DNA of 64,000 nucleotides. Source: Nocardia sp. MH4 (GTDB lineage: Bacteria; Actinomycetota; Actinomycetes; Mycobacteriales; Mycobacteriaceae). Positions 30,508-38,836 of this stretch are shown in pieces; position 1 is the stretch's first letter; each line of letters starts with the position of its first letter. The DNA lies in the NCBI RefSeq assembly GCF_019266065.1, contig NZ_LPNR01000105.1:1-64000 (forward strand), written 5' to 3'. The notes beneath the pieces are model-generated. The model had not been told where the DNA came from, made no database searches, and was given only the letters and a program-made list of their open reading frames with translations. Both the position numbers and the translations under genes were made by a program.

Positions 30508-30963
30508 TCAGCCCCAGGCGCCGGCGATCTGGCGGGTGGTGGCGTTGAGCCGGTTGAACATGTTGGTGACGCCGATCATCAGCACGATCGAGGCGAGCTG
30601 GCGCTCGTCGAAGTAGCTGGCGGCCGCGTCCCAGATCTCGTCGGTGACGGCGTTGGGACGGTCGGCCAGGCGGGTCGCCGCCTCGGCCAGCTCGAGGGCG
30701 GCGCGCTCCTCGTCGGTGAAGTACGGGGTCTCCCGCCAGGCGACGACGGTGGCGAGGCGATCCTCGCTGACGCCGGCTTTGCGGGCGGTCTTGGTGCCGC
30801 CGTCGACACAGGCGCTGCAGCCGTTGATCTGGCTGACCCGCAGGTGCACCAGCTCCAGGATCTCGCCGTCGACGCCGCCGGTCTGCACGGCCTTGAGGAC
30901 CTGCTGGATCGGGCCCATCGCGTCGGTGAGGACCATGGCCGGGTTCTGCATCCGAGACTGCAT
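30508..30963 (-). CDS. AhpD / carboxymuconolactone decarboxylase family protein
   Basis: The 151-residue all-helical protein carries the alkylhydroperoxidase D-type active site NGCSACVDGGTKTARKAG, with the CxxC pair and downstream residues used for proton relay. AhpD-like proteins reduce peroxides or recycle AhpC. ATG 30963 follows AAGGAGAACGAC. It is divergent from a large STAND-type regulator whose promoter region carries short repeats, so that regulator may control it. Confidence 0.87.
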   Translation of the reverse strand: MQSRMQNPAMVLTDAMGPIQQVLKAVQTGGVDGEILELVHLRVSQINGCSACVDGGTKTARKAGVSEDRLATVVAWRETPYFTDEERAALELAEAATRLADRPNAVTDEIWDAAASYFDERQLASIVLMIGVTNMFNRLNATTRQIAGAWG

Positions 30964-31044
30964 GTCGTTCTCCTTGTTTCCCGTTGTTCTCCGCTGCTTG
31001 CGGTGTGACCCAATAACAGCCCGTCGTGCGCCGGAAAACGATGG

Positions 31045-31142
31045 CTGTGGGACACTGTGGGACAGTGGAAAACGGCCCTGACCTCCCGATTGTCCTCGGG
31101 AAACTTCCTGATCCGGGCCGGGACAGCGACAGTGGGAAACGG
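31045..31142. promoter_or_regulatory. Short direct repeats in the AhpD/STAND divergent region
   Basis: CTGTGGGACA is repeated in tandem at 31045-31054 and 31055-31064. GTGGAAAACGG (31065-31075) returns as GTGGGAAACGG (31132-31142), ending at the regulator start codon. They are candidate binding sites for the regulator's own helix-turn-helix domain; this is inference. Confidence 0.4.
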
Positions 31143-33649
31143 TGGTTGTGCAACAGCAGACGGCGAAGGCCTACCCGCAGGACGAACTCGCGGCGCGCCT
31201 GCGCCTGATCCAGGAGCTGTCGGGCCGCGGCGTGCGTGCGCTGGCTCGCGACACCGGGCTGAGCTCGTCGTCGTTGTCGCGCTACCTCAGCGGGCAGACG
31301 GTGCCGCCGTGGCCCGCCGTGCTGGAACTGTGCCGCCTGGTCAAACGCGATCCGCGTCCGCTGCGCCCGCTCTGGGAGCGCGCCAACAACCCGCTGCCCG
31401 CGCCGCCGAAGACCAGTCGACAGGTCGCGCCGCCGAGCCCGCCCGCCGACGCCCCACCGCCGCCGCGTAACGACCTGCCCCGCGACGTCCCCGACTTCAC
31501 CGGCCGGGAACAGGCGCTGGCCGATGTCCTGGCCGCCGTCCGGGCCGACCGCGTGGTCGCCATCGACGGCATGGCCGGCGTCGGCAAGACCTCCCTCGCC
31601 GTGCACGCCGCGCACCAGCTGACGGCCGACTACCCCGACGCCCAGCTCTATCTCGACCTGCACGGTTTCACCGACGGCCGTCAGCCGCTGGACCCCGACG
31701 CCGCCCTGCGTGCCCTGCTGGCCGCCCTGCAGGTGCCCTCGGAGAAGGTGCCGCAGGACGGTGGCGTCGAGTTGCGGGCGGCGTGCTGGCGCTCGGAGCT
31801 GGCCCGGCTGCGCGCGGTGGTCGTGCTCGACAACGTCGCCGACGCGGCGCAGGTCAGCCAGCTGCTGCCGGGCGCGGGCGAGTCGGTCGCCATCATCACC
31901 AGCCGCAATCGGCTGCTCGAGCTCGACGAGGTGCCGCCGGTGACCCTCGACGTGCTCACCGCCGAGGAGAGCGCCGAACTGCTGGTCCGGGCCAGTGGTG
32001 ACGCGCGCGGACCCGACGGCAGGCTCGCGCGGGAGCCGGAGCAGGCCGCGGAGGTGCTGCGGCTGTGCGGCAATCTGCCGCTGGCGTTGCGGCTGGCCGC
32101 GGCCCGGTTGCGGCACCGTCCGGGCTGGTCGGTCGGCATCCTCGTCGAGCGAATGGCCGAGGGCGCCACCGAATTCGACACCGCGTTCGGCATGTCGGTG
32201 CGTCAGCTCAACCGGGATCAGCGCCGCCTGTTCCGGCTGCTCGGCCTGATCCCCGGCTCCACCTTCACCGACTATGTCGCCGCCGCGGTCGCCGATGTGC
32301 CGCTGCGCACCGCGCGCACCATGCTCGAGGATCTCCTCGACGCCCACCTGGTCCAGCAGCCGGCCGAGGGCCGCTACCGCCTGCACGATCTCGTCCGGCA
32401 GCACGCCCGCCACGCCACCTTCGAACACGATTCCGACGCCGACCGCGAGCGCGCGCTGGGCCGGGTCCTGGACTACTACGTGCATACCGCGGCCGCCGCC
32501 GACGCCGCGATGCCGTTCCTGTCGCCCACCCGCCCCGTCTCGGCGGGCTCGCCCCCGGCCGACCTACCGACCTTCCCCGGCCGCGACGCCGCGTTCTTCT
32601 GGTTCGTCTCCGAGTACACCAACCTGATGGCGGTGTTCTACGCGGCCGTCGAGGTGGGCGCGAACGTCCACGTGTGCGAGCTGCCGCGCTTCATGCGCGC
32701 GTTCTTCGCCCGGCGGTGCGGCACCACCCACCTCAATGCCCTGTTCGAGCAATCCCTGACCGCCGCACAGCATCTCGGTGACCCCCGCCAGCTCGCCGAA
32801 GCGCACAGCGACCTGGGTTTCGCCCGCTACAACGCGGGCCGGATGACCGAGGCGGCCGCCGCCTACGCCGCCGCCGCCCCGCTGGTCGCGGCCGCGGGCG
32901 ACCCGCTGCCGCGCGCCGAGCTGACCATGCGCTGCGCCCAATTACGCTGGGACGAAGGCGATACCGAGGAACCACTCGAACTGTTCCGCCAGGCCCGCGA
33001 CCTCTACGCGAGCAGCGGTTGCCCGATGAGCGCCGCCGACGCCATGGCCAGCGAGGCGTGGGCCATGCTGCAGCTGGGCCATCGCGAGCAGGCCGCCGAG
33101 CTGGCCCGCGAGGCGCTGGCGGTCCCCGCCGACAATCCGACCTGGCCGCCGTCGCTGCAGGCCCAGATCACCCTCGGTGTCGCGATCGCCGCCGACGCGC
33201 CGGAGGAGGCGCTCGCGCACCTGAGCAGCGCGCTGGCCTCGGCTCGCGCCGACGGCCACAAGCACAACGAGGCCTGGTGCCTGAACTGCCAGGGCGTCGC
33301 GCTGCGCCGGATGGGCCGCTACGAACAGGCCCTCGCCAGCCATCGGGAGGCGTTCGCCCTGCTCGACGACCTGTTCGAGGAGCACTGGAAGATCCACTTC
33401 CTCAACGGCTACGCCGAAACCTGCCGGCTGGCCGGTCTTCCCGACGAGGCGTTGCGCCTGTACCGGCAGACCCTGGAGCTGGCACCGAAACTCGGCTACC
33501 GCCTCGCCGAGGCGCTCGCGCACCAGGGCATCGCCGACGTGCTCGAACCCACCGACCCGGACGCCGCCGCCGAGCATCGCGCGGCGGCCCAGGCCATCCA
33601 GTCCGAGCTCAGCCCATCGACTTCGCTCCATCCAGCGATTCCCGAATGA
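31142..33649 (+). CDS. STAND regulator: XRE-type HTH, NB-ARC ATPase, TPR
   Basis: An 835-residue signal-integrating regulator. Residues 15-75 form a helix-turn-helix (VRALARDTGLSSSSLSRYLSG), followed by a Pro-rich linker. The NB-ARC ATPase has Walker A GMAGVGKTSLAV (143-154), Walker B AVVVLDN near 225, ITSRNR as sensor, and GNLPLALRLAAARL as the GxP motif. A winged helix and about seven tetratricopeptide-like repeats follow to the C-terminus. Such proteins resemble AfsR/SARP-type and MalT-type regulators. GTG 31142 or GTG 31148 may be the start; neither has a strong ribosome site. The 3' end overlaps the DinB gene by 41 bases, tail to tail. Confidence 0.88.
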   Translation: MVVQQQTAKAYPQDELAARLRLIQELSGRGVRALARDTGLSSSSLSRYLSGQTVPPWPAVLELCRLVKRDPRPLRPLWERANNPLPAPPKTSRQVAPPSPPADAPPPPRNDLPRDVPDFTGREQALADVLAAVRADRVVAIDGMAGVGKTSLAVHAAHQLTADYPDAQLYLDLHGFTDGRQPLDPDAALRALLAALQVPSEKVPQDGGVELRAACWRSELARLRAVVVLDNVADAAQVSQLLPGAGESVAIITSRNRLLELDEVPPVTLDVLTAEESAELLVRASGDARGPDGRLAREPEQAAEVLRLCGNLPLALRLAAARLRHRPGWSVGILVERMAEGATEFDTAFGMSVRQLNRDQRRLFRLLGLIPGSTFTDYVAAAVADVPLRTARTMLEDLLDAHLVQQPAEGRYRLHDLVRQHARHATFEHDSDADRERALGRVLDYYVHTAAAADAAMPFLSPTRPVSAGSPPADLPTFPGRDAAFFWFVSEYTNLMAVFYAAVEVGANVHVCELPRFMRAFFARRCGTTHLNALFEQSLTAAQHLGDPRQLAEAHSDLGFARYNAGRMTEAAAAYAAAAPLVAAAGDPLPRAELTMRCAQLRWDEGDTEEPLELFRQARDLYASSGCPMSAADAMASEAWAMLQLGHREQAAELAREALAVPADNPTWPPSLQAQITLGVAIAADAPEEALAHLSSALASARADGHKHNEAWCLNCQGVALRRMGRYEQALASHREAFALLDDLFEEHWKIHFLNGYAETCRLAGLPDEALRLYRQTLELAPKLGYRLAEALAHQGIADVLEPTDPDAAAEHRAAAQAIQSELSPSTSLHPAIPE

Positions 33650-34142
33650 TGTCGGCGTGGCCGGAGTGCTGCGCCGTCTCGGTCATGATGTGCATGAACA
33701 CCCGGCGCGCGCTCCAGCGTCCGCCGGGCTCGAACCACGGCGCCTCCGGCAGCGGCTGAGCCACGTTCAGGTCCGGCAGCGTGCGCACCAGCTCGTCGGT
33801 GCGCGCGGCCACCTGCTCGTACTCGGCCAGCACGCCCGCGAGGGTCTCGTCCGGCAGCAGCACGAACTTGTTGCTCCACTCGGCGATCTCCGCCTCGCTC
33901 ATCGAGGAGAAATCGGGTCCGGCCGCGGGCCCCTCGACGATGAACTTCGCCCAGTTCGCCTCGACCGCCGCCACGTGCTTGATCAGCCCACCCAGGGTGA
34001 GTTCGCTGGCGGTGGTCCGCATCCGGGCCTGCTCGTCGGTCAGCTCGCGGGTGGTGAAACGCAGGAAGTGGCGGTGCTTGGCCAGCATCTCCAGCAGGTC
34101 GGTGCGCTCGGTGTCGAGGAGGGGGGAAGCGGTGGTGGTCAT
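33609..34142 (-). CDS. DinB family protein (DUF664-like)
   Basis: The 177-residue four-helix-bundle protein has metal-ligand histidines in GGLIKHVAAVEANW and MTETAQHSGHADIIRE, the pattern of DinB/YfiT proteins that act as thiol transferases with mycothiol or bacillithiol, or bind metals. ATG 34142 lies after GGGAAACC. It is divergent from a WYL regulator across a 90-base gap, a common arrangement in which that regulator controls the DinB gene. Confidence 0.85.
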   Translation of the reverse strand: MTTTASPLLDTERTDLLEMLAKHRHFLRFTTRELTDEQARMRTTASELTLGGLIKHVAAVEANWAKFIVEGPAAGPDFSSMSEAEIAEWSNKFVLLPDETLAGVLAEYEQVAARTDELVRTLPDLNVAQPLPEAPWFEPGGRWSARRVFMHIMTETAQHSGHADIIRESLDGAKSMG

Positions 34143-34232
34143 GAGCTGGTTTCCCTTCGTTGTCGGTATGAAAGCCAAGGTAGAACCCATTGCGGTCACT
34201 TTCTGTCCGCAATGTGCGGGAGAATGGAAAAC

Positions 34233-35189
34233 ATGGCCGACACGAGCGCTCGCACCCTCCGTCTGCTGTCTCTGCTGCAGACCCATCGCTACTGGCCGGG
34301 CACGGAACTGTCCGAGCGGCTCGGTGTTTCGCCACGGACGCTGCGCCGCGACATCGATCGTTTGCGTGAGCTCGGCTATCCGGTGGACGCCCGGCCCGGC
34401 GTCGACGGCGGCTACCAGCTCGCCGCGGGCGCCGCGCTCCCGCCGCTGGTCCTCGACGACGACGAGGCCGTCGCCATCACCGTCTGCCTGCAAGCCGGCT
34501 CCCAGGGCGCGGGCGACGGCCTGGCCGAACCGTCGGTCCGCGCCCTGGCCAAACTCGTCACTGTCCTGCCCACCCGCCTGCGGCGCCGGGTCGACGCGCT
34601 GCGCGCCATGACCGTCTCCGCCGGCTGGAACGCCGTCCCGCTCTCCGACGTCGACCCGGCCGTGCTCACCGACCTCGCGCTGACCTGCCGCGGCGAGGAA
34701 CGTCTCACTTTCACCTACACCGCCGCCGACGGCCGCACCAGCGCGCGCGAGGTGGAACCGCACCGCCTGGTCTCGCTGGGCCGCCGCTGGTATCTCGTGG
34801 CCTACGACCTGACCCGCCACGACTGGCGCAACTTCCGCGTCGACCGTCTCACCGACTCCCGCGCCACCGGCATCCGGTTCCGCCCCCGCGACCTGCCCGC
34901 TCCGGACGCCGTCACCTTCGTCCGCGACGGAATAGGTTCGCGCCGAACGGGGTACACCGTCACCGCCGAGATCGAAGCCCCCGCCCTCGATGTCCACGCC
35001 CGCGTCGGCCGCTGGTGCGTCGTCACCGCGCTGCCCGCCGACCGCTCCCACATCGAGATGACCGTCGACAACCTCGACTGGCCGATCCTGTTGCTGGGCA
35101 AGGTGGAAGCCGAGTTCCGCGTCCTCGGCCCGCCGGAACTCGTCACACGACTGACGGAGTGGGGATCGCGGTTCAGTTCCGTGTCCTGA
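34233..35189 (+). CDS. YafY-type HTH/WYL domain transcriptional regulator
   Basis: The 318-residue protein has an N-terminal DeoR-like winged helix (RLLSLLQTHRYWPGTELSER, VSPRTLRRDIDRLRELGYPV), then the WYL domain (SLGRRWYLVAYDLTRHDWRNFRVDR), which binds ligands or nucleic acids, and a C-terminal WCX extension. ATG 34233 is favoured by GGGAGA nine bases upstream; ATG 34224 would overlap that site. It probably regulates the divergent DinB gene. Confidence 0.88.
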   Translation: MADTSARTLRLLSLLQTHRYWPGTELSERLGVSPRTLRRDIDRLRELGYPVDARPGVDGGYQLAAGAALPPLVLDDDEAVAITVCLQAGSQGAGDGLAEPSVRALAKLVTVLPTRLRRRVDALRAMTVSAGWNAVPLSDVDPAVLTDLALTCRGEERLTFTYTAADGRTSAREVEPHRLVSLGRRWYLVAYDLTRHDWRNFRVDRLTDSRATGIRFRPRDLPAPDAVTFVRDGIGSRRTGYTVTAEIEAPALDVHARVGRWCVVTALPADRSHIEMTVDNLDWPILLLGKVEAEFRVLGPPELVTRLTEWGSRFSSVS

Positions 35190-35192
35190 GAT

Positions 35193-35516
35193 TCACTCCG
35201 ACATCACGTCCACGGCATTGCCGATCCGATCGAGACTCGTGGCGTACCGCTCGTCGACGGCCGTTCTGGCCGAGACGATCTCGACGATCTTCTGACCGAT
35301 ACTCTCCAGCTCGGTGAGGCTCGCGAGGATATCCCGCTTGCGCAGATAGGCGAGGTCGACCAGCGCCGGACCGGTTGTCCAACCGTCGTTGGCCGCGGCC
35401 GCGGGATCGATCTCGTCGAATTGTGTCTCGACCCGGTTCCGGGATTCGCTGCTGTTGGTCGAGATCGCGGTCCCCGCCGCGGTAGCGGCCGCCGGATCGA
35501 TGCAAATATCGCCCAT
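35193..35516 (-). CDS. Small helical ESX/EspC-like protein
   Basis: The 107-residue, Ala/Asp-rich helical protein lacks a signal peptide or membrane helix, with a central DGWTTGPAL that resembles the turn of WXG-type type VII secretion substrates. GAGAGGA precedes ATG 35516. It is the last gene of a three-gene minus-strand set with a putative amidase and a small membrane protein. A role as a secretion partner of the amidase is inferred from context and length; the family was not confirmed. Confidence 0.55.
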   Translation of the reverse strand: MGDICIDPAAATAAGTAISTNSSESRNRVETQFDEIDPAAAANDGWTTGPALVDLAYLRKRDILASLTELESIGQKIVEIVSARTAVDERYATSLDRIGNAVDVMSE

Positions 35517-35527
35517 GCGTTGTCCTC

Positions 35528-35920
35528 TCAGATTCGCGGCGCGCAGGGATGGTAGTGCGCGGAACTCGGCTCGGTGGAATCCGGTGACACCGTCGCGAAG
35601 GTCACCACTGCCGCGTACAGGGCCACCACGCCGAGCGCGAGCCCCGCGACAGCGATCAACGGCGCCTTCCACCGCGAACCGCCACGCGCCAGCACGACGA
35701 TCAGCGCGCCGAGCAATATCGCGGCGCCGATCAGGAGCCCCGCGCCGAGCGAGTTCAGCAGCACTGCCGCGCCGGGAACGTCGATCGTCTTCGCGCAGCG
35801 CGTCGCGAGCAGTTCGCTCTTCCGATCCGCCAATAGGCCGTCCGCCGCGACAAGGGCGACGATCGCGCCGCCGAACGCCGCCACGGCGGCACCGGCGAAT
35901 ACCCACGGTCCGCGTGCCAC
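35528..35920 (-). CDS. Three-helix membrane protein, possible immunity partner of the amidase
   Basis: The 130-residue protein begins at GTG 35920, which shares one base with the TAG of the upstream amidase gene, so translation is coupled. It has three hydrophobic helices (WVFAGAAVAAFGGAIVALVA; the segment at residues 47-74; LIAVAGLALGVVALYAAVV) and a cysteine in the first outside loop. Small membrane proteins coupled to secreted effectors often give self-protection; that role is inferred from position only. A decayed copy of this gene lies upstream of the amidase gene at about 37183-37468. Confidence 0.65.
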   Translation of the reverse strand: MARGPWVFAGAAVAAFGGAIVALVAADGLLADRKSELLATRCAKTIDVPGAAVLLNSLGAGLLIGAAILLGALIVVLARGGSRWKAPLIAVAGLALGVVALYAAVVTFATVSPDSTEPSSAHYHPCAPRI

Positions 35921-37182
35921 TACCAGGTCTCCTTGGGTCGGATGATGCGCACGTTCTGAGTGCCGCCGTCCTGATTCGAGAATCCGATCCGATCGGTCAG
36001 ACTGAAGTCTTTTCCGTTGGTCGTGTGCTGCGAATAGAGGACATCGCCGTTCGGCAGGACGCCGGTGACGATGGCGGTGTGGTGTGCCTGGCCCGCGGTG
36101 TAATCGCCGACGTTCTGGGTGTGCTCCCAATAGACGACATCACCCGGTTTCGCGCCGCCGACCCCGACTTCCTGTGCGCCGTTGTTCAGGAAGAACTTCT
36201 TCTGTTCTTCGGCGTTGTACCAGGTATCGGTGTAGCTGAGGCCCTGGAGTGATCCCGGGCCCGGCCAGTCGAAGTCCAAACCGGCCGTGCGGCTGCGACT
36301 CCAGCCGTCGTCGTCGGTGGTGAGGTTGCCCTTCGAATCCAGCCCCGCCGCCGACATCGTGGTGGAGACGAAGTTCGCGCAGTTGTTCTCGAAGACGTCG
36401 ATCGAGGTGTCGTTCGCGTGCTCGCGGGCGAACTGGACCGCCTTCACGGCGTTGTAGCCGTTGGAGCCCTCGAGCTCCTTCTTGACGGTGTCCGGTATCC
36501 CGCCGAGATCATGCAGTTCGACGGGTACCGCGAGCATCAGGTCCTGGCGACGCTCCACCGATAGCGAATTCCACCACTGCGCGACGACATCGGGTGATTG
36601 GCCCTGCGGCAGCGTCTCGCGGATGGCGTCGAGCGCGTCTGTCACCGCGGCGGACTGCTGTTTGACGGCTTCCTCGAGTGAGCTGCTGTCGACGCTGATC
36701 GCGAGCTTGCGCAGCGCGCCTGCCACTTCCGCATCGGCGCGGGTCGCCGCGTCGACCGCATCCTTGATCAGGGCATTACAGCGGACGCGGTCGTCCTCGG
36801 CGCTCTCGGCATCATGGTGATCGGCGGGAACGACGAACACGTCACCGTCCAACCGCAGTCCTGCGACCGTCCCCGCGGAGATAGCCGAGCTCGCCTGGGA
36901 CTGTGCGATACGTGCCGCGTCCTCCAACGTGTCGAGCGCCGTGACAGCTCCGCGGAGCAGGACGGCGATCTCCTCGAGCTTGCCCGTCACGCCGACGATC
37001 CTGCCGCGCACGATGTCGCCGAGGTAGTCGGGCCACGATTCTTCCAACCGCTGAGTGCCATTGGCATGAATCTCCGCCACGGCCTCCTCGCAGTCTTTCG
37101 CGGCCGCCAACAGATCTTCCGCGGCCGCTTGCCATTTCCCCGGGTCCGCGTAGCGCAGTTGGTGCAGGTTCATCGGTTCCAT
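35920..37182 (-). CDS. Type VII secretion-like protein with C-terminal Amidase_6-type domain
   Basis: The 420-residue protein has three parts. Residues 1-110 form a helical WXG-like leader starting MNLHQLRYADPGKWQAAAED, with Trp50. A helical linker follows. From about 240 to the end is a cysteine-peptidase-fold domain resembling the putative amidase family Amidase_6: FENNCANFVSTTMSAAGL (Cys268), GDVVYWEH and HHTAIVTGV (His367/368). The architecture of leader plus wall-hydrolase or toxin domain is that of actinobacterial type VII secretion effectors. ATG 37182 or ATG 37173 may be the start. Its target, own wall or rival cells, is unknown. Confidence 0.72.
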   Translation of the reverse strand: MEPMNLHQLRYADPGKWQAAAEDLLAAAKDCEEAVAEIHANGTQRLEESWPDYLGDIVRGRIVGVTGKLEEIAVLLRGAVTALDTLEDAARIAQSQASSAISAGTVAGLRLDGDVFVVPADHHDAESAEDDRVRCNALIKDAVDAATRADAEVAGALRKLAISVDSSSLEEAVKQQSAAVTDALDAIRETLPQGQSPDVVAQWWNSLSVERRQDLMLAVPVELHDLGGIPDTVKKELEGSNGYNAVKAVQFAREHANDTSIDVFENNCANFVSTTMSAAGLDSKGNLTTDDDGWSRSRTAGLDFDWPGPGSLQGLSYTDTWYNAEEQKKFFLNNGAQEVGVGGAKPGDVVYWEHTQNVGDYTAGQAHHTAIVTGVLPNGDVLYSQHTTNGKDFSLTDRIGFSNQDGGTQNVRIIRPKETW

Positions 37183-37468
37183 TCATAGCAGACAGATGCC
37201 GAGCATCATTCTCGGTGAGCGTCGGGACCTGCCGTACCCAGCCACCGTGTGCGTCGCTGATGGGTGCCGGCGCGGCCGGTACTGCGGTTGCCGACCTCGT
37301 CGCACGACTGGCGCGTGGAGTACCCGGTTCACGACTTCGGTCGCACCGCCGTCCGTGAGCAGCTCACGCTCGCGGCTACGCGGTACGTGGTCCGCGACGA
37401 GCAGCGACGCGACCCGCCACAGCAGACCGCCACCGCGGCATCGACGAAGACCAACGGTCCGCGTGTCA
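37183..37468 (-). pseudogene. Decayed copy of the three-helix membrane protein gene
   Basis: On the minus strand from GTG near 37468, the sequence reads VTRGPLVFVDAAVAV, matching VARGPWVFAGAAVAA of the 35528-35920 gene. After a frameshift it continues as VASLLVADHVPRSRERELLT against ALVAADGLLADRKSELLA. No open frame covers the whole, and the copy stops resembling the parent towards 37300. It looks like a duplicated and broken partner gene. Identification is by eye and moderate. Confidence 0.5.
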
Positions 37469-37507
37469 CCAGAACTTCTCGCATCGAGATGATGCGAGAA
37501 GTTCTGG
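37469..37507. repeat. Perfect 17-bp inverted repeat
   Basis: Arms 37469-37485 and 37491-37507 are exact reverse complements around a 5-base spacer (GAGAT). It sits at the 5' edge of the decayed membrane-protein copy. No T tract follows; it may be a terminator, protein-binding site or element end. Confidence 0.7.
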
Positions 37508-37542
37508 ATATCCTCCACCGTCGAAGGCAATTCCGCGGTCGA

Positions 37543-37576
37543 CGGGGTCTGCCCCCGGATCGGCGGGCAGGCCCCG
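37543..37576. terminator. Hairpin after the small secreted protein gene
   Basis: CGGGGTCTGCCC (37543-37554) pairs with GGGCAGGCCCCG (37565-37576) with one G-U pair, six bases beyond the stop of the minus-strand gene ending at 37582. Probable terminator. Confidence 0.55.
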
Positions 37577-37581
37577 ATCGA

Positions 37582-37824
37582 TCAGTCGCAGCTACCGAAA
37601 GCGCCGTGCGGCAGCAGCTGATGCAGCCACTTGCGCAGCGGGTTGTGTCCGAGGTGCAGCCCGTTGTCGTGGTCGTGCCAGCCGCGGTCGACGAACTCGG
37701 CCGCAGCGGGCGGCTGCGCCGCGTGCGCGCCGGCCGGACCGGCGATACCGACGAGCGGGAGGGCGAGGAACGCGCCGGTCAGCGCGAGTCGGAGCAGGCG
37801 ACGGTGGGATTGTTTCGAGCTCAC
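37582..37824 (-). CDS. Small secreted protein
   Basis: The 80-residue product begins at GTG 37824 after AAAGGA. It has a clear Sec signal peptide (RRLLRLALTGAFLALPLVGI, cleavage after about AGAHA) and a short His/Asp-rich mature part ending in Cys-Asp. The mature peptide of about 45 residues contains DRGWHDHDNGLHLGHNP. No family was recognised; His/Asp richness would allow metal binding, which is speculative. Confidence 0.65.
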   Translation of the reverse strand: MSSKQSHRRLLRLALTGAFLALPLVGIAGPAGAHAAQPPAAAEFVDRGWHDHDNGLHLGHNPLRKWLHQLLPHGAFGSCD

Positions 37825-37900
37825 AGGTGAATCCTTTCGAACCAGATCGTGCAGGCCTACACCCTGCCCCAGATTCCCGCCGCTGTCGTCCCCTGATCTG

Positions 37901-38836
37901 TCAGGCCCGGTATCCGTCCTGCGGACGATGATCCTGCGGTGGTCCAGTGGGGCGCTGATATCCCTGTGGTGCCCCCTGATTCGGTGCCGGGCTGTCGGGC
38001 CGCTGCGCGTCGGGCCGCAGCGGTGCGCTGGGGTAGGGCGTGGGCTGGGCTCCCGAGTGCAGCGCACCGAGCGCCGGTTGGGCGCCCGCATGCGGGGCGC
38101 CGGGAGCTTGCTGCCGTCCTGCATCAAGTGCGTCGGGAACGGGCGGCATGCCGGGATATGGTGCACCGCCGGTGAACTGGGCCCCCGGAGGCTGGGCGTG
38201 GAGCGCTTGATGCGGTGCGCCCGGCCATGGTCGGCCCGGCACACCGGCCATCGACGGTATGCCGGGATGCCTGCCCAGCTCCCGCGTCCCCCTACCGCCG
38301 GGTGGTCGGGCCGCCTTGCACCACCGCCGGGTCGACGGCAGCACCGCGAGCACGAACGTCACCACCGGAAACACCAACAGCAGCACCGACACCATCCACG
38401 GCACACTGCGCTCCACCGAGAACAGCCCGTTGAACACCGACTGCCCCAGCACCGCGTCCAGGTGACGCCCGATCGGCAGGTCGTACTGGAGCAGCTGGAC
38501 CGCGGTCGACATCGCCGTCACCACATACGCGCCCAACGTCCCGACGCTTCCCAGCGCCACCAGTGTCGGCCCCGCCCCACGTCGCCGGAACAGCAGAATC
38601 GCCCCCACCGACAGCGACACCGCGGACAGCACATCGACCAGCAAGGTCGCCCCGGACACCACCGACACCCACCCCGGCGCGATCCCCCACCCGAACACCC
38701 CGGTCTCGCTCCGCACCATCCTGAACAGCCCGAACAGCACCCCCACGGCCCCGGCGATTCCCCCGAGCAGCGCGAGCGCCGCCGCCACCACGGCCGTCCC
38801 GCCACTGGCAGGCCGCTGATCGGCAACCCTGTACAT
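37901..38836 (-). CDS. Membrane protein with Pro/Gly-rich C-terminal tail
   Basis: The 311-residue protein has about four membrane helices in the first 180 residues (VVAAALALLGGIAGAVGVLF; a segment near 60-80; YVVTAMSTAVQLL; MVSVLLLVFPVVTFVLAVLP). A disordered tail of 130 residues follows, with Pro, Gly, Gln and Ala repeats. GAGGAGGAG lies before ATG 38836, one of the strongest ribosome sites in the window; the frame is open to 39529 but nothing supports a longer start. Function unknown. Confidence 0.72.
   Translation of the reverse strand: MYRVADQRPASGGTAVVAAALALLGGIAGAVGVLFGLFRMVRSETGVFGWGIAPGWVSVVSGATLLVDVLSAVSLSVGAILLFRRRGAGPTLVALGSVGTLGAYVVTAMSTAVQLLQYDLPIGRHLDAVLGQSVFNGLFSVERSVPWMVSVLLLVFPVVTFVLAVLPSTRRWCKAARPPGGRGTRELGRHPGIPSMAGVPGRPWPGAPHQALHAQPPGAQFTGGAPYPGMPPVPDALDAGRQQAPGAPHAGAQPALGALHSGAQPTPYPSAPLRPDAQRPDSPAPNQGAPQGYQRPTGPPQDHRPQDGYRA

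Noticed and set aside
31142-33649. STAND protein as an Avs-type phage sensor
   Set aside because: It has a DNA-binding HTH domain and no effector nuclease or protease domain, so a transcriptional regulator is the simpler reading.
36814-37830. Possible CRISPR or tandem repeat array near the 37.5-kb palindromes
   Set aside because: Only two unrelated hairpins are present; there is no repeated unit with spacers. No CRISPR array was seen anywhere in the window.
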